Assembly (NCBI GenBank): GCA_900545535.1
Contig: UQZN01000016.1
Span: 1-64,000, forward strand
Length of the DNA stretch: 64,000 nt
Source: an uncultured Phascolarctobacterium sp.
Lineage (GTDB): Bacteria > Bacillota > Negativicutes > Acidaminococcales > Acidaminococcaceae
Reading direction: 5' to 3'
Positions 54,077 through 62,760 of the stretch are shown here, in pieces (the stretch's first letter is position 1; each line of letters opens with the position of its first letter). Both the position numbers and the translations under genes were made by a program. A model generated the notes under the pieces. It worked only from the letters and a program-made list of their open reading frames with translations. It searched no databases and was not told the DNA's origin.

Positions 54077-55888
54077 TTACTTTACCGCCTGCGGCGGAAT
54101 CAAACCTTCTTCTCTAAACCATTCTTCAAACACTTTATAGACGATCGGCCCTGCAGAAGTGGAACCAAAGCTGCCCTGCTCAACAACTGCGGCAACAACC
54201 AGTTCCGGCGCGTCCACAGGTCCATAAGCAACAAACAGGCCATGATCCCGGCCATGCGGATTTTCTGCCGTACCTGTTTTAGCAGCCATTGCTTTAGGCA
54301 GATTGGCAAAGTAAGAAGCCGTTCCTCCCGGCTGCGTTACACCCATCAGCCCCTGCTTGATCAGGTCCAGAGTTTTTTGTGATACCCCCAAAGCATATGG
54401 CTCCTGATGCTTACGCACTTCAAAAACACTGCCGTCATTGTTAAGCACTTTATCTACCAGATAAGGCTGGTGATAAATGCCCCCGCCGGCGACGCAGCTC
54501 ATCATCACGGCAATCTGCAGCGGAGTTGCCAGGTCTATGCCCTGACCGATAGAAGCGTTAAAAGTATCGCCCAGTGTCCAATCCTCGCCTGTAAAAATCT
54601 TACGTTTATTTTCCGGTGTCGGCAGCAGACCTGATGCCTCACCTTCCAGTTCGATACCTGTCTTTTTGCCCATGCCGAATTTACGCGCAAATTCAACCAG
54701 ATTATCGATACCCAGCCTGTTACCCATTTCATAAAAGTATACGTTATCCGACATACTTAAAGCCTGCTGAAAATTGATCCAGCCCAAAGCTTCACCGCCA
54801 GCATTGCCCATCGGCACCAGCCAGTGCTGCCCGGAGTCAAAAATCAATTCTTCCGGCGTTACCTTGCCAAGCTCCAGCGCCGCCGTGCCGGTGATGATCT
54901 TGAATGTAGATCCCGGAGGATACTCACCGGATATAACTTTATTGCCCATAGGATAATTCGGGTCATTATTGATGACCTGCCAATCTTTTTCCGATATCCC
55001 GTTGACAAAAAGATTCGGGTCAAACGCCGGCCTGCTTACCATAGCTCTTACAGCTCCGCTGCGCGGATCGATCGCTACAATTGCCGCCGCCCTGGCATTC
55101 GGGGCGATACCGCTTGACCGCAGATAGGCCAGCTGTTCGTCAACAGCTTTTTCCATGACCATCTGCAGATCTTTATCGATGGTCAGCTGCAAACTTTTAC
55201 CAGGTACCGGATCACGCTGCCCCAGCTGCTTGACGACATTACCGGCAACGTCTACCTCCTCGTCAAAGCTGCCGTCTATCCCGCGGATCATTTTGTCAAA
55301 AGTTTTTTCAATACCAAATTTACCAACAATACTACCGCCCGGCATTCCTTTGTAGGCGCCTTCGGTAATATCATATTCACTGGCCTCGCCCACATAGCCC
55401 AAAGCATGGACAGCCAGTTCTTTATACAAATAATTGCGGATCGGCTGCAATTCCAGTAAAACTCCCGGTAATTCCAGCCTGCGTTCTTCTATCTTGGTCA
55501 CGATCTCAGGTGAAACGTTGCTTTTTAACCGAACAGGCTCATAACTGTTTTGGTTGGCAGCGATACGTTTTCTGATCTGTTCTTCCGGCATATTCAATAT
55601 TTCTGCCAGTATCCCGATCACTTTTTCGTTGTCCATCTGCCCCTGACGCTGCAAGGCCACGGCATAACCTGGCAGATTATTGACCAGCTCCTGCCCTTTG
55701 TAATCAAAAAACAGTCCCCGCGGCGCCGTGATTTTTGTTCTGCGCAATCTGTTACCGTCTGCCTGACTGCCATAATAGTCGCCTTTATAAAGCTGCAAAT
55801 AGGCCATTCTGCCGAGCAAAATCAAAAATATGCATACTGCTGCTGCCAGCATGACTTCCAAGCGGCGCGCGTATTTTTTGTTCAGCAC
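54077..55888 (-). CDS. mrdA: Penicillin-binding protein 2 (elongasome transpeptidase)
   Basis: 603 residues. An N-terminal membrane helix (about 9-29), a pedestal domain with RGLFFDYKGQELVNN, and a transpeptidase with the catalytic serine in PPGSTFKI, the SDN motif in MSDNVYF and KTG in AAKTGTAENP. It cross-links peptidoglycan during side-wall growth. mreD lies upstream and rodA downstream, the standard order. Confidence 0.95.
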   Translation of the reverse strand: MLNKKYARRLEVMLAAAVCIFLILLGRMAYLQLYKGDYYGSQADGNRLRRTKITAPRGLFFDYKGQELVNNLPGYAVALQRQGQMDNEKVIGILAEILNMPEEQIRKRIAANQNSYEPVRLKSNVSPEIVTKIEERRLELPGVLLELQPIRNYLYKELAVHALGYVGEASEYDITEGAYKGMPGGSIVGKFGIEKTFDKMIRGIDGSFDEEVDVAGNVVKQLGQRDPVPGKSLQLTIDKDLQMVMEKAVDEQLAYLRSSGIAPNARAAAIVAIDPRSGAVRAMVSRPAFDPNLFVNGISEKDWQVINNDPNYPMGNKVISGEYPPGSTFKIITGTAALELGKVTPEELIFDSGQHWLVPMGNAGGEALGWINFQQALSMSDNVYFYEMGNRLGIDNLVEFARKFGMGKKTGIELEGEASGLLPTPENKRKIFTGEDWTLGDTFNASIGQGIDLATPLQIAVMMSCVAGGGIYHQPYLVDKVLNNDGSVFEVRKHQEPYALGVSQKTLDLIKQGLMGVTQPGGTASYFANLPKAMAAKTGTAENPHGRDHGLFVAYGPVDAPELVVAAVVEQGSFGSTSAGPIVYKVFEEWFREEGLIPPQAVK

Positions 55889-55905
55889 GATTTGACCTCC
55901 TTTGT

Positions 55906-56403
55906 TTAATGCAATCCATCATCCAGCTCTATCCATTTCTGCATTTTTTCAGTCAGCAGATACAGCGGGATCACAAAAATAATATTTCCCAGGCAATAAG
56001 CAAGCGCTTCCTCCAGAGCCAGTTCAAACAGTAAAACGCTAAAGCCTTTAGCCATGATAATCTGCAGAATAAAATAGCAGCAGCGTAAAACCAGGGTTAT
56101 AGCGCCCACGGCAATGATATTATAAAACATACTGTCTTTAAAAACCTTTTCTTTAGTATAGCCTGCATAATAACCTACAGCAGTTCTGGTCAGGATATGA
56201 AAACCAAAAACACCGCCGGTCAGAATATCCTGCAGCAGGCCAGTAATAAACCCGGCTATACCGCCGGCTACCGCGCCTCTCAGCATAGCGTAGCAGTAAA
56301 TAAGCAGCAGCGGCAAATCAAATTTGAACCACTGAGTTTGCGGCAGGCTCATCTGTAAAGACAAACAGAACAGAAACAGGACGGGCCAAATCAGTTTCCT
56401 CAT
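55906..56403 (-). CDS. mreD: Rod shape-determining protein MreD
   Basis: 165 residues with five to six membrane helices. GFITGLLQDILTGGVFGFHILTRT is the characteristic MreD block near residues 55-78. It belongs to the MreBCD elongasome. The start overlaps the mreC stop by 4 bases and mrdA follows after 17. Confidence 0.9.
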   Translation of the reverse strand: MRKLIWPVLFLFCLSLQMSLPQTQWFKFDLPLLLIYCYAMLRGAVAGGIAGFITGLLQDILTGGVFGFHILTRTAVGYYAGYTKEKVFKDSMFYNIIAVGAITLVLRCCYFILQIIMAKGFSVLLFELALEEALAYCLGNIIFVIPLYLLTEKMQKWIELDDGLH

Positions 56404-57269
56404 TGTGCCTGTCCCCCTTCGGTATTACTATTTAGTTTACTTATTGCCGCCGGATTATTATAACCGGTCACAACAAAGACTTCCTCAACCTTACTGCTGT
56501 CAACAGCAGGATCGACATCGGCATTCAGCAAAAGTCCCGCCGCCTCAGGACTGGTTTCTCTTACTGTTCCTATTACCAGCCCGGCCGGATGCCTGCCGCT
56601 GAACCCGCTGGTAATAACGACATCACCTTTTCTTACATCCGCTTCCCTTGGCAAATGCTCCATTGATAAAGGCAGATTTTCCATACTTTTTCCGCAGATA
56701 ACGCCTACGGCCCTGGAATCAGCCCGCAAAATCCTGGCCCCTATCTTACAGCGGCTGCTGGTAATGAGCATGACCTTAGCGGCATCGGGATAAACTTCTT
56801 CTACCAAACCGACGATGCCATCGCCTGTAACTACAGCCATCTCTTTGTCTACGCCATCTGCAGATCCGCGGTCAATTATTACCACATCCTGCAGATCGCC
56901 CATGTTCCGTCCGACAACTTTTGCCGGCAGCAGTTTCTGTTCAGGCGACTGCTCTTTATACTGCAAAAGCTTCTTCAGGCGCTGATTTTCGGCATAGAAC
57001 TCAGCCATAGCTATATTAGCCCGGCGCAATTCAGCATTCTCTTTTTTTAATTGCTCGTTTTCTGCTTCCATTGTCGTAACAGCTTTCAGCTTATTTCCCA
57101 AAGAAGAAGCCGCGCCTGTGATTGTCTGAACGCCGCTGTTGACAGGACTCAGCACGGCAATTACCATTCTGTTCAGCACCGGGAAACGTACTCTTCCATC
57201 AACAGCTAAAGCCATCAGTGCCACTAATGCTATTACGCTCAGAAGCAGGCTCATTTTTTTCTTACTCAC
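56400..57269 (-). CDS. mreC: Rod shape-determining protein MreC
   Basis: 289 residues. One N-terminal helix (about 7-23), a coiled coil (about 65-105, rich in Glu, Lys and Leu) and the periplasmic beta-barrel region (KVVGRNMGDLQDVVIIDRGS, later DVVITSGFSGRHPAGLVIGTV). It links MreB filaments to PBP2 and RodA. It lies 16 bases after mreB. Confidence 0.94.
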   Translation of the reverse strand: MSKKKMSLLLSVIALVALMALAVDGRVRFPVLNRMVIAVLSPVNSGVQTITGAASSLGNKLKAVTTMEAENEQLKKENAELRRANIAMAEFYAENQRLKKLLQYKEQSPEQKLLPAKVVGRNMGDLQDVVIIDRGSADGVDKEMAVVTGDGIVGLVEEVYPDAAKVMLITSSRCKIGARILRADSRAVGVICGKSMENLPLSMEHLPREADVRKGDVVITSGFSGRHPAGLVIGTVRETSPEAAGLLLNADVDPAVDSSKVEEVFVVTGYNNPAAISKLNSNTEGGQAQ

Positions 57270-57285
57270 AATAATCTTTCAGCCT

Positions 57286-58317
57286 TTATTTATTATTAGA
57301 CGCCATAAAGCCTTTTTTATAAACATCTACATTTTCAACCGCAATGCCAGTACCCAAAGCGACACAGGATAAAGCATCATCAGAAACATACACCGGCATA
57401 CCCGTTTCTTTACTCAACAAACGGTCAAGATTTCTCAGCAAAGAAGAACCGCCGGTCATAACGATACCGCGATCCATAATATCGGCCGCCAGCTCCGGCG
57501 GAGTTCTCTCCAGAGTATTACGTACAGCGTCGACAATATTGGCCACAGGTTCGCTTAAAGCCTCGCAAACCTGGTTTGCATTGATCAGCAGGTTTTTAGG
57601 CAACCCGGTCACCAGGTCGCGCCCGCGAATTTCCATTTCCGTTGCTTCTTCAAGCTCCATCGCCGTGCCAATAGTGATTTTTATTTCTTCAGCCGTACGC
57701 TCACCAATCAGCAGGCTGAATGTTTTTCTGATATATCGCACAATGGCATCATCCATAGCGTCGCCACCAGTACGAATAGAACGGCTGATAACGATACCTC
57801 CTAAAGAAATTACCGCTACCTCGCAGGTGCCGCCGCCAATATCAACGACCATGCTGCCCGTTGCCTCCTGCACCGGCAGCCCCGCGCCAATAGCAGCTGC
57901 CATTGGTTCTTCGATCAGATATGCCTCTCTGGCGCCAGCCTGCACTGTAGCATCGATGACCGCGCGTTTTTCAACTTCCGTGACCCCTGAAGGCACACCG
58001 ACAACAATGCGGGGACGTATTAAAGAATGTTTGCCAATAGCTTTTTTAATAAAATATTTAAGCATTGACTGCGTAATATCAAAATCAGCAATAACGCCGT
58101 CCTTCATGGGACGAATAGCCACGATATGCCCGGGAGTGCGGCCGATCATCTGCTTAGCTTCGGCACCAATGGCCAATACTTCTTTATTCTCTTTGTCAAC
58201 CGCAACTACAGAAGGTTCCCTGATAATGATCCCCTTGCCTTTGGCATGTACCAAAGTGTTAGCAGTCCCCAAATCGATCCCCATATCATGAGCAAAACTT
58301 TTAAAAATACCAAACAT
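57286..58317 (-). CDS. mreB: Actin-like cell-shape protein MreB
   Basis: 343 residues. The actin-fold blocks are all visible: MGIDLGTANTLV (phosphate 1), the long VVDIGGGTCEVAVISLGG (phosphate 2) and GIVMTGGSSLLRNL (adenosine). The first ATG at 58317 has a GAGGTG site. It polymerises along the membrane and guides side-wall synthesis. Together with mreC, mreD, mrdA and rodA it forms a full elongasome operon, so the cell is probably rod-shaped or oval. Confidence 0.97.
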   Translation of the reverse strand: MFGIFKSFAHDMGIDLGTANTLVHAKGKGIIIREPSVVAVDKENKEVLAIGAEAKQMIGRTPGHIVAIRPMKDGVIADFDITQSMLKYFIKKAIGKHSLIRPRIVVGVPSGVTEVEKRAVIDATVQAGAREAYLIEEPMAAAIGAGLPVQEATGSMVVDIGGGTCEVAVISLGGIVISRSIRTGGDAMDDAIVRYIRKTFSLLIGERTAEEIKITIGTAMELEEATEMEIRGRDLVTGLPKNLLINANQVCEALSEPVANIVDAVRNTLERTPPELAADIMDRGIVMTGGSSLLRNLDRLLSKETGMPVYVSDDALSCVALGTGIAVENVDVYKKGFMASNNK

Positions 58318-58328
58318 TCTTCAACACC

Positions 58329-59018
58329 TCATTTATCTAAATAACCTTGCTCTCTAAAACTAAAAAATATTCCATCGCCAATAACCAGGTGGTCAATCAG
58401 CGGAATTCCCATAATTATACCGGTCTCTGCCAGGCTGCGAGTAAGCTCTTTATCTTCCTGACTGGGTTTAGGATCTCCGGAAGGATGGTTATGTGCTACC
58501 AAAATAGCGGCAGCGTGGTAAAGCAATGCCGGAGCAAACACTTCCCGGGGATGCACAACCGAACTGTTGACAGAGCCCTCTGAAATCTGCTCTGTCCTTA
58601 TAACCTGATTTTTACTGTCTAACAATAACACCAGAAATTTTTCATGCCGTTCATACCGCAATCTTGGCAGAAGTATCTCCGCGCCTTTTTGCGGCGATTC
58701 TATTTTCGGCTTAGTCTGTCTTTTCGCTGCTGCAATACGCTTGCCTAATTCCAAAGCAGCCAGGATCGTTGCAGCTTTCGCAGTACCTAATCCATTTACC
58801 TTAGACAGCTCTGCCACGCTGTGCGCGCAGGCTATATTTTGATACAGGCCACCAGAAGCAGTCAGCTCTTCCGCTATTCTTAAAGCAGAACGCTTTTGTG
58901 TACCGGTACGGATCAAGATAGCTAAAAGCTCCGAATTACTTAACCCTGCAGCTCCCCGCTGCACTAATTTTTCACGGGGCCTGTCCTCCAAAGATAACTC
59001 TTTTATACACTGGCTCAA
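58329..59018 (-). CDS. radC: RadC-like JAB domain protein
   Basis: 229 residues. An N-terminal helix-hairpin-helix-like part (LSKVNGLGTAKAATILAALELG) and a C-terminal JAB/MPN metalloprotease-like domain with the zinc motif HNHPSGDPKPSQED. The old link to DNA repair is doubtful; biochemical role uncertain. It lies 11 bases before mreB, as in many Firmicutes. Confidence 0.92.
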   Translation of the reverse strand: MSQCIKELSLEDRPREKLVQRGAAGLSNSELLAILIRTGTQKRSALRIAEELTASGGLYQNIACAHSVAELSKVNGLGTAKAATILAALELGKRIAAAKRQTKPKIESPQKGAEILLPRLRYERHEKFLVLLLDSKNQVIRTEQISEGSVNSSVVHPREVFAPALLYHAAAILVAHNHPSGDPKPSQEDKELTRSLAETGIIMGIPLIDHLVIGDGIFFSFREQGYLDK

Positions 59019-59578
59019 AAGCCTCTCACTCCAATTTGTGCCATCATTTGATACAAGCGGGTGAGCGGCAACCCCACGACGTTATTATAACAGCCTTCTA
59101 TTTTTTCAACTAAAATAGCCCCGCGCCCCTGAATACCATAGGCGCCAGCCTTGTCCAAAGGTTCCCCTGTAGCCGTATAAGCAAGGATCTCAGCCTCAGA
59201 CAGGCTTCTGAACCAAACTTTAGTCTCTGCTACTTCGACCTGTTCCCGGTCATTATAAAAAACTGCAACGCCTGTTAAAACGCGGTGCATTCTGCCGGAC
59301 AATTTGCGCAGCATAGCTGCTGCTTCGCTGCGATCAGCCGGTTTACCCATTATTTCCTGCTCCAGAACAACCACCGTATCAGCAGCGATCACCGGGATTT
59401 CAGTACCCAGCTTTTCAGCGACTACACGGCCTTTGCCCAAGGCATTAGCAGCTACAACTTTTTCAGCGTTATTGCCATTGACTTCAGCAAAATTACTGGT
59501 ACAGACATCGACCTCAGCCCCCATCTGGTGCAATAATTCTAACCGCCGGGGAGAACCGGACGCTAACCTTACCCGCAT
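59015..59578 (-). CDS. maf: Maf-family nucleotide pyrophosphatase
   Basis: 187 residues. The start LASGSPRRLELL and the middle blocks VIAADTVV, GKPADRSEAAAMLRKLSGRMH and GAYGIQGRGA are the Maf signature. It hydrolyses dTTP, UTP and modified nucleotides. Overlaps radC by 4 bases; the preceding gene's stop coincides with its start. Confidence 0.93.
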   Translation of the reverse strand: MRVRLASGSPRRLELLHQMGAEVDVCTSNFAEVNGNNAEKVVAANALGKGRVVAEKLGTEIPVIAADTVVVLEQEIMGKPADRSEAAAMLRKLSGRMHRVLTGVAVFYNDREQVEVAETKVWFRSLSEAEILAYTATGEPLDKAGAYGIQGRGAILVEKIEGCYNNVVGLPLTRLYQMMAQIGVRGF

Positions 59579-60042
59579 CAGTTCATCTCCTGTTTCTTTT
59601 CACTTTCATCCTTACTGTCATCAAAAACTATCGGATCAGGCGCTTCTATTTCTACGACCACCGGCTGCACCCCTTCACGAACTGCATCACGTTTAAAAAT
59701 GCGCGCATAATTAACGGCGATCAACAGCCAGATAACAACGCCTAACATCATGGGCATGGTTTTGTCCATACCAAAAAAAATCGCGATACTGTTACCAAAA
59801 ACAGCTCCAGCAATTACTGCCAAAACCGGAAATCCATATAGAACCATCTGCATTTTACGCTTGTTCATTTCCTGATATTCAATGCCGACCACATCTCCTA
59901 CTTTGGCATTGATCGGACACCAGGCCTCTAAATATTTGGGTACTTTATCCCCTTTGCTTTTATCTTTATCAAGCTTTATTTTTGCTCTTTCGCCATGCTT
60001 CTCAAGCACCAGGCCTACAAGCTCAGCTCTCATTTGCGCCAT
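59578..60042 (-). CDS. RseC/SoxR-reducing-system-like membrane protein
   Basis: 154 residues with two membrane helices (about 67-85 and 90-110) and an N-terminal beta-rich region with the LVLEKHGERAKIKLDK opening seen in RseC/MucC homologues. Only one cysteine (near residue 42) remains of the usual cluster of four, so a redox role is doubtful. AAGGAG precedes the ATG. It precedes maf with one shared base. Confidence 0.6.
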   Translation of the reverse strand: MAQMRAELVGLVLEKHGERAKIKLDKDKSKGDKVPKYLEAWCPINAKVGDVVGIEYQEMNKRKMQMVLYGFPVLAVIAGAVFGNSIAIFFGMDKTMPMMLGVVIWLLIAVNYARIFKRDAVREGVQPVVVEIEAPDPIVFDDSKDESEKKQEMN

Positions 60043-60057
60043 AAATACTCTCCTTAA

Positions 60058-60348
60058 TCAATAAGCATGTACGAAAACATACCAATAGCCAAATCCAAAA
60101 ATAACGCCATAAATAGCAAGAAAAATAGCAGCCCCCTGCCAGGTGACAGGATAACCAAAATTAATATATTCCCCAAAAATTCCCCGGCGGTTAAAAAAAG
60201 TATACGACATTCTTCTTTTAAACCATTTGGCTTTGTTTTCCGAGCCAACTGCCTTGGCAATCACGAAAATATAAAAAAAAGCGCCGACAAAAACTTGAAT
60301 GATGCGTGCACAAATCAAAGAACTATCTACATTTACCAATGCTTCCAT
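60058..60348 (-). CDS. Small hypothetical membrane protein
   Basis: About 96 residues (ATG at 60348 preferred because GGAAAGG abuts the one at 60357). Two membrane helices (about 14-33 and 72-92) flank a basic loop KAKWFKRRMSY. No family recognised. It lies between two other envelope genes at the head of the cell-shape operon, 15 bases before the RseC-like gene. Confidence 0.6.
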   Translation of the reverse strand: MEALVNVDSSLICARIIQVFVGAFFYIFVIAKAVGSENKAKWFKRRMSYTFFNRRGIFGEYINFGYPVTWQGAAIFLAIYGVIFGFGYWYVFVHAY

Positions 60349-60371
60349 TGCGTTCATCCTTTCCTGCTAAC

Positions 60372-60899
60372 TCAGTTTAAGTTTAAAAATTTATCAGGCA
60401 TCTGTCTCCGCAGCTCACGCAAAAATTTTTCACTGCACTTAAAAATAATGCCTGCCAGTTTCTTATTATCTTTACCTTCAGTAAACACTAATAAACGCTG
60501 CTCATTAGGATCGACCGAAGAATACCTGTGGATATAGTGACGGATCTTAGTCTTTCTGAAAAAGCTTTTAATGTATTTATTCGTATAACTTTCTGTTTTT
60601 GTCAGATCCACTTTAAAACTGCGTTTGATCCCCACGCCGTGGCTGATGATCTCCATTTCACCCTCACGCAAAATATACGTATACTTGAAAATAACGCGCC
60701 AGATCCACATCATCAGAAATAAAATATTAAAGCCCCAGCCTAAAGGGCTAAAATAGCCTGTATTCATATAACGATAGCCTTCATAAATCCACAAGATAGT
60801 AATAACAGCCAGACCGCCGTAAGATATCTGCATCCTGCGATCGCTGACCTGAGATTCTTCTCTGTATATTTCGTTCAAACAAAACAATCCCTTCATCAT
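60372..60899 (-). CDS. Hypothetical membrane protein with PH-like domain
   Basis: 175 residues. Two helices (about 26-42 and 53-70) are followed by a beta-rich part (about 72-165) starting YILREGEMEIISHGVGIKRSFKVDLTKTE, which resembles a bacterial PH domain. It is the first gene of the long block running down to rng; a TATAAT lies about 45 bases upstream without a clear -35. Function unknown. Confidence 0.65.
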   Translation of the reverse strand: MMKGLFCLNEIYREESQVSDRRMQISYGGLAVITILWIYEGYRYMNTGYFSPLGWGFNILFLMMWIWRVIFKYTYILREGEMEIISHGVGIKRSFKVDLTKTESYTNKYIKSFFRKTKIRHYIHRYSSVDPNEQRLLVFTEGKDNKKLAGIIFKCSEKFLRELRRQMPDKFLNLN

Positions 60900-61014
60900 C
60901 TATTATCCAAGTACGGACTGCACCTTTAGACCATTTCTTATTATAACAAATTTTTGCTCTAAAGGATACACTCTAAGGGCTTTCATCTAAAAAAATTCAC
61001 AAACCGGATATCAA

Positions 61015-61043
61015 AAAACAGGCGTGAAGACCACGCCTGTTTT
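61015..61043 (-). terminator. Terminator after the first DASS gene
   Basis: CAGGCGTG (61019-61026) and CACGCCTG (61032-61039) with flanking A and T runs. The same core recurs behind the second transporter gene at 62684-62713. Confidence 0.85.
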
Positions 61044-61086
61044 AATATACTTCATACTATAAAATTTTCTATTTCTCCGCCAAGAA

Positions 61087-62364
61087 TTAGTTGCCGGGGA
61101 AGAAAGGCCATACGATAGGAATTACAACCAGAGATACGATAAAGGATACGATAACAAGACCGGTACCTGCTTTAACATAGTCCATGAATTTGTAACCGCC
61201 AGGGCCAAGCACCAAAGTATTCGGAGGAGTACCTACCGGAGATGCAAATGCGCAGGATGCTGCAACTGCAATTGCCATCAATACTGCTTTCGGGTCAGCA
61301 CCCAATTGCTGGGAGATAGCGATACCGATCGGGCACAGCAGAGCTGCGGACGCAGTGTTGGACATAAATTGGGTCAAGCCACAGGACAGGATAAAGAGGA
61401 TCGCGGTAACTACTAACGGAGACGGAGAACCGCCCATCAAGCTGACAGTCCATTCAGCGATCATTTTACCAGCGCCGGTTTTGTCCATTGCAGTAGACAC
61501 AGGCATCATACCTGCGAACAGGAAGATGGTTACCCAGTCAATAGATGCATAAGCCTGTTTCTCAGTTAAGCAGCCAGTCAGTACGGCAATAATAGCGCCC
61601 ATAATAGCTGCCATTTCCAAAGATACACCAGGAATGCCGATAGCCATAGTTAAAACTACGCACAGCAAGATAATAGCGGAAACAATTTGCTTAGAAGCAG
61701 AAGTTTCGTTAGCTTCAACTTCCTGTTCGATTTCCTGATCAGCATCGATTTGTTTGTTCGGGAGCAGATATTTGCCCAGGAACATCATGTAAACCATACC
61801 AGCTAAAGTTACAGGAATACCGATCCAGGCATATTCGAAGAAACCAAACTGTTCTTTCATACCAGCTGCCTGTAAAGCGCCGTTAGCAATGATGTTCGGA
61901 GGAGTACCAACCATAGTGATGATACCGCCGAGGCCGCAGGCGAATGCCAAAGGCATCAACTGACGGGAAGCAGGAATCTTTGCTGCAGAGCAGATACCAA
62001 GTACAACCGGCAGCAGGCAAGCTGCAGTACCAGTGTTGGATAACACAGCAGACAAAGCAGCACCAACAAGCATAATACCAAACATCAGGCTGTTTTCACC
62101 AGTGCCAGAAATTTTAACGATCGAAGTACCAATTTTCTGAGCCAGACCAGTATAAAACATAGACGCGCCAACTACGAACATACCTGCAAAAAGTACTACT
62201 GTGGAGTTAGACAAACCAGAGAATACTGATTTAGCAGGGATAAAACCTAACAGGCCGCACGCGATTGCGCCACCCATAGCCGTTACTGCAAGCGGGATGA
62301 GTTCGGTTACAAATAATAACGCAATAACAGCCAACATAATAAGACATTTTACTGCTTGAGACAT
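61087..62364 (-). CDS. SLC13/DASS-family carboxylate transporter 1
   Basis: 425 residues with 11-12 helices. Two SNT motifs, SNTGTAACLLP and SNTASAALLCP, and two GTPPN motifs (near residues 150 and 375) are the sodium and substrate sites of the family. It probably takes up succinate or another dicarboxylate with sodium. AAGGAGG lies before the ATG. It is a tandem duplicate of the next gene; the proteins differ mainly in the first loop and around residues 80-90. The 320 bases between the two genes hold a terminator and an AT-rich leader. Confidence 0.9.
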   Translation of the reverse strand: MSQAVKCLIMLAVIALLFVTELIPLAVTAMGGAIACGLLGFIPAKSVFSGLSNSTVVLFAGMFVVGASMFYTGLAQKIGTSIVKISGTGENSLMFGIMLVGAALSAVLSNTGTAACLLPVVLGICSAAKIPASRQLMPLAFACGLGGIITMVGTPPNIIANGALQAAGMKEQFGFFEYAWIGIPVTLAGMVYMMFLGKYLLPNKQIDADQEIEQEVEANETSASKQIVSAIILLCVVLTMAIGIPGVSLEMAAIMGAIIAVLTGCLTEKQAYASIDWVTIFLFAGMMPVSTAMDKTGAGKMIAEWTVSLMGGSPSPLVVTAILFILSCGLTQFMSNTASAALLCPIGIAISQQLGADPKAVLMAIAVAASCAFASPVGTPPNTLVLGPGGYKFMDYVKAGTGLVIVSFIVSLVVIPIVWPFFPGN

Positions 62365-62683
62365 GAGAATCCTCCTTCAAAAAATTTAAAAATGTTTTAG
62401 GATAGCAACAAATTACTTCCTATTATATATGTAAGCTAAAATGATTAATTTTGCTATTTTTTGTATATTATCGACAAACTTATCTTTAATTACAAAATCA
62501 TTAACAAAATTTAATTAACAGCTTACAGTAACAAGTGTAACAGATAAGCCAATTTTTTTCAAGATTTTTTCACATTTTCCCTATAACAAAAAACTTCAAA
62601 TTTTGTTAACTGTCTTTGTTGTGCATATTTATACTATTTAGAGGCTTTTTCAGCAGTTTTTTATTCATAGCTAAAACATAAAA
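62365..62683. other. AT-rich intergenic gap between the DASS genes
   Basis: No open frame with a ribosome site. The minus strand has a TATAAT near 62422-62427 without a convincing -35, presumably part of the promoter for the transporter at 61087-62364. Confidence 0.4.
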
Positions 62684-62713
62684 AAACAGGCGTGATAATT
62701 ATCACGCCTGTTT
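62684..62713 (-). terminator. Palindromic terminator after the second DASS gene
   Basis: A perfect 30-base palindrome with the core CAGGCGTGAT / ATCACGCCTG. Its sequence is close to the terminator at 61015-61043, so the terminator was duplicated with the gene. Confidence 0.85.
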
Positions 62714-62760
62714 AATTTATTGCTTTTGCAATATTAACGTTTTCTTATTCGCCCAACAAA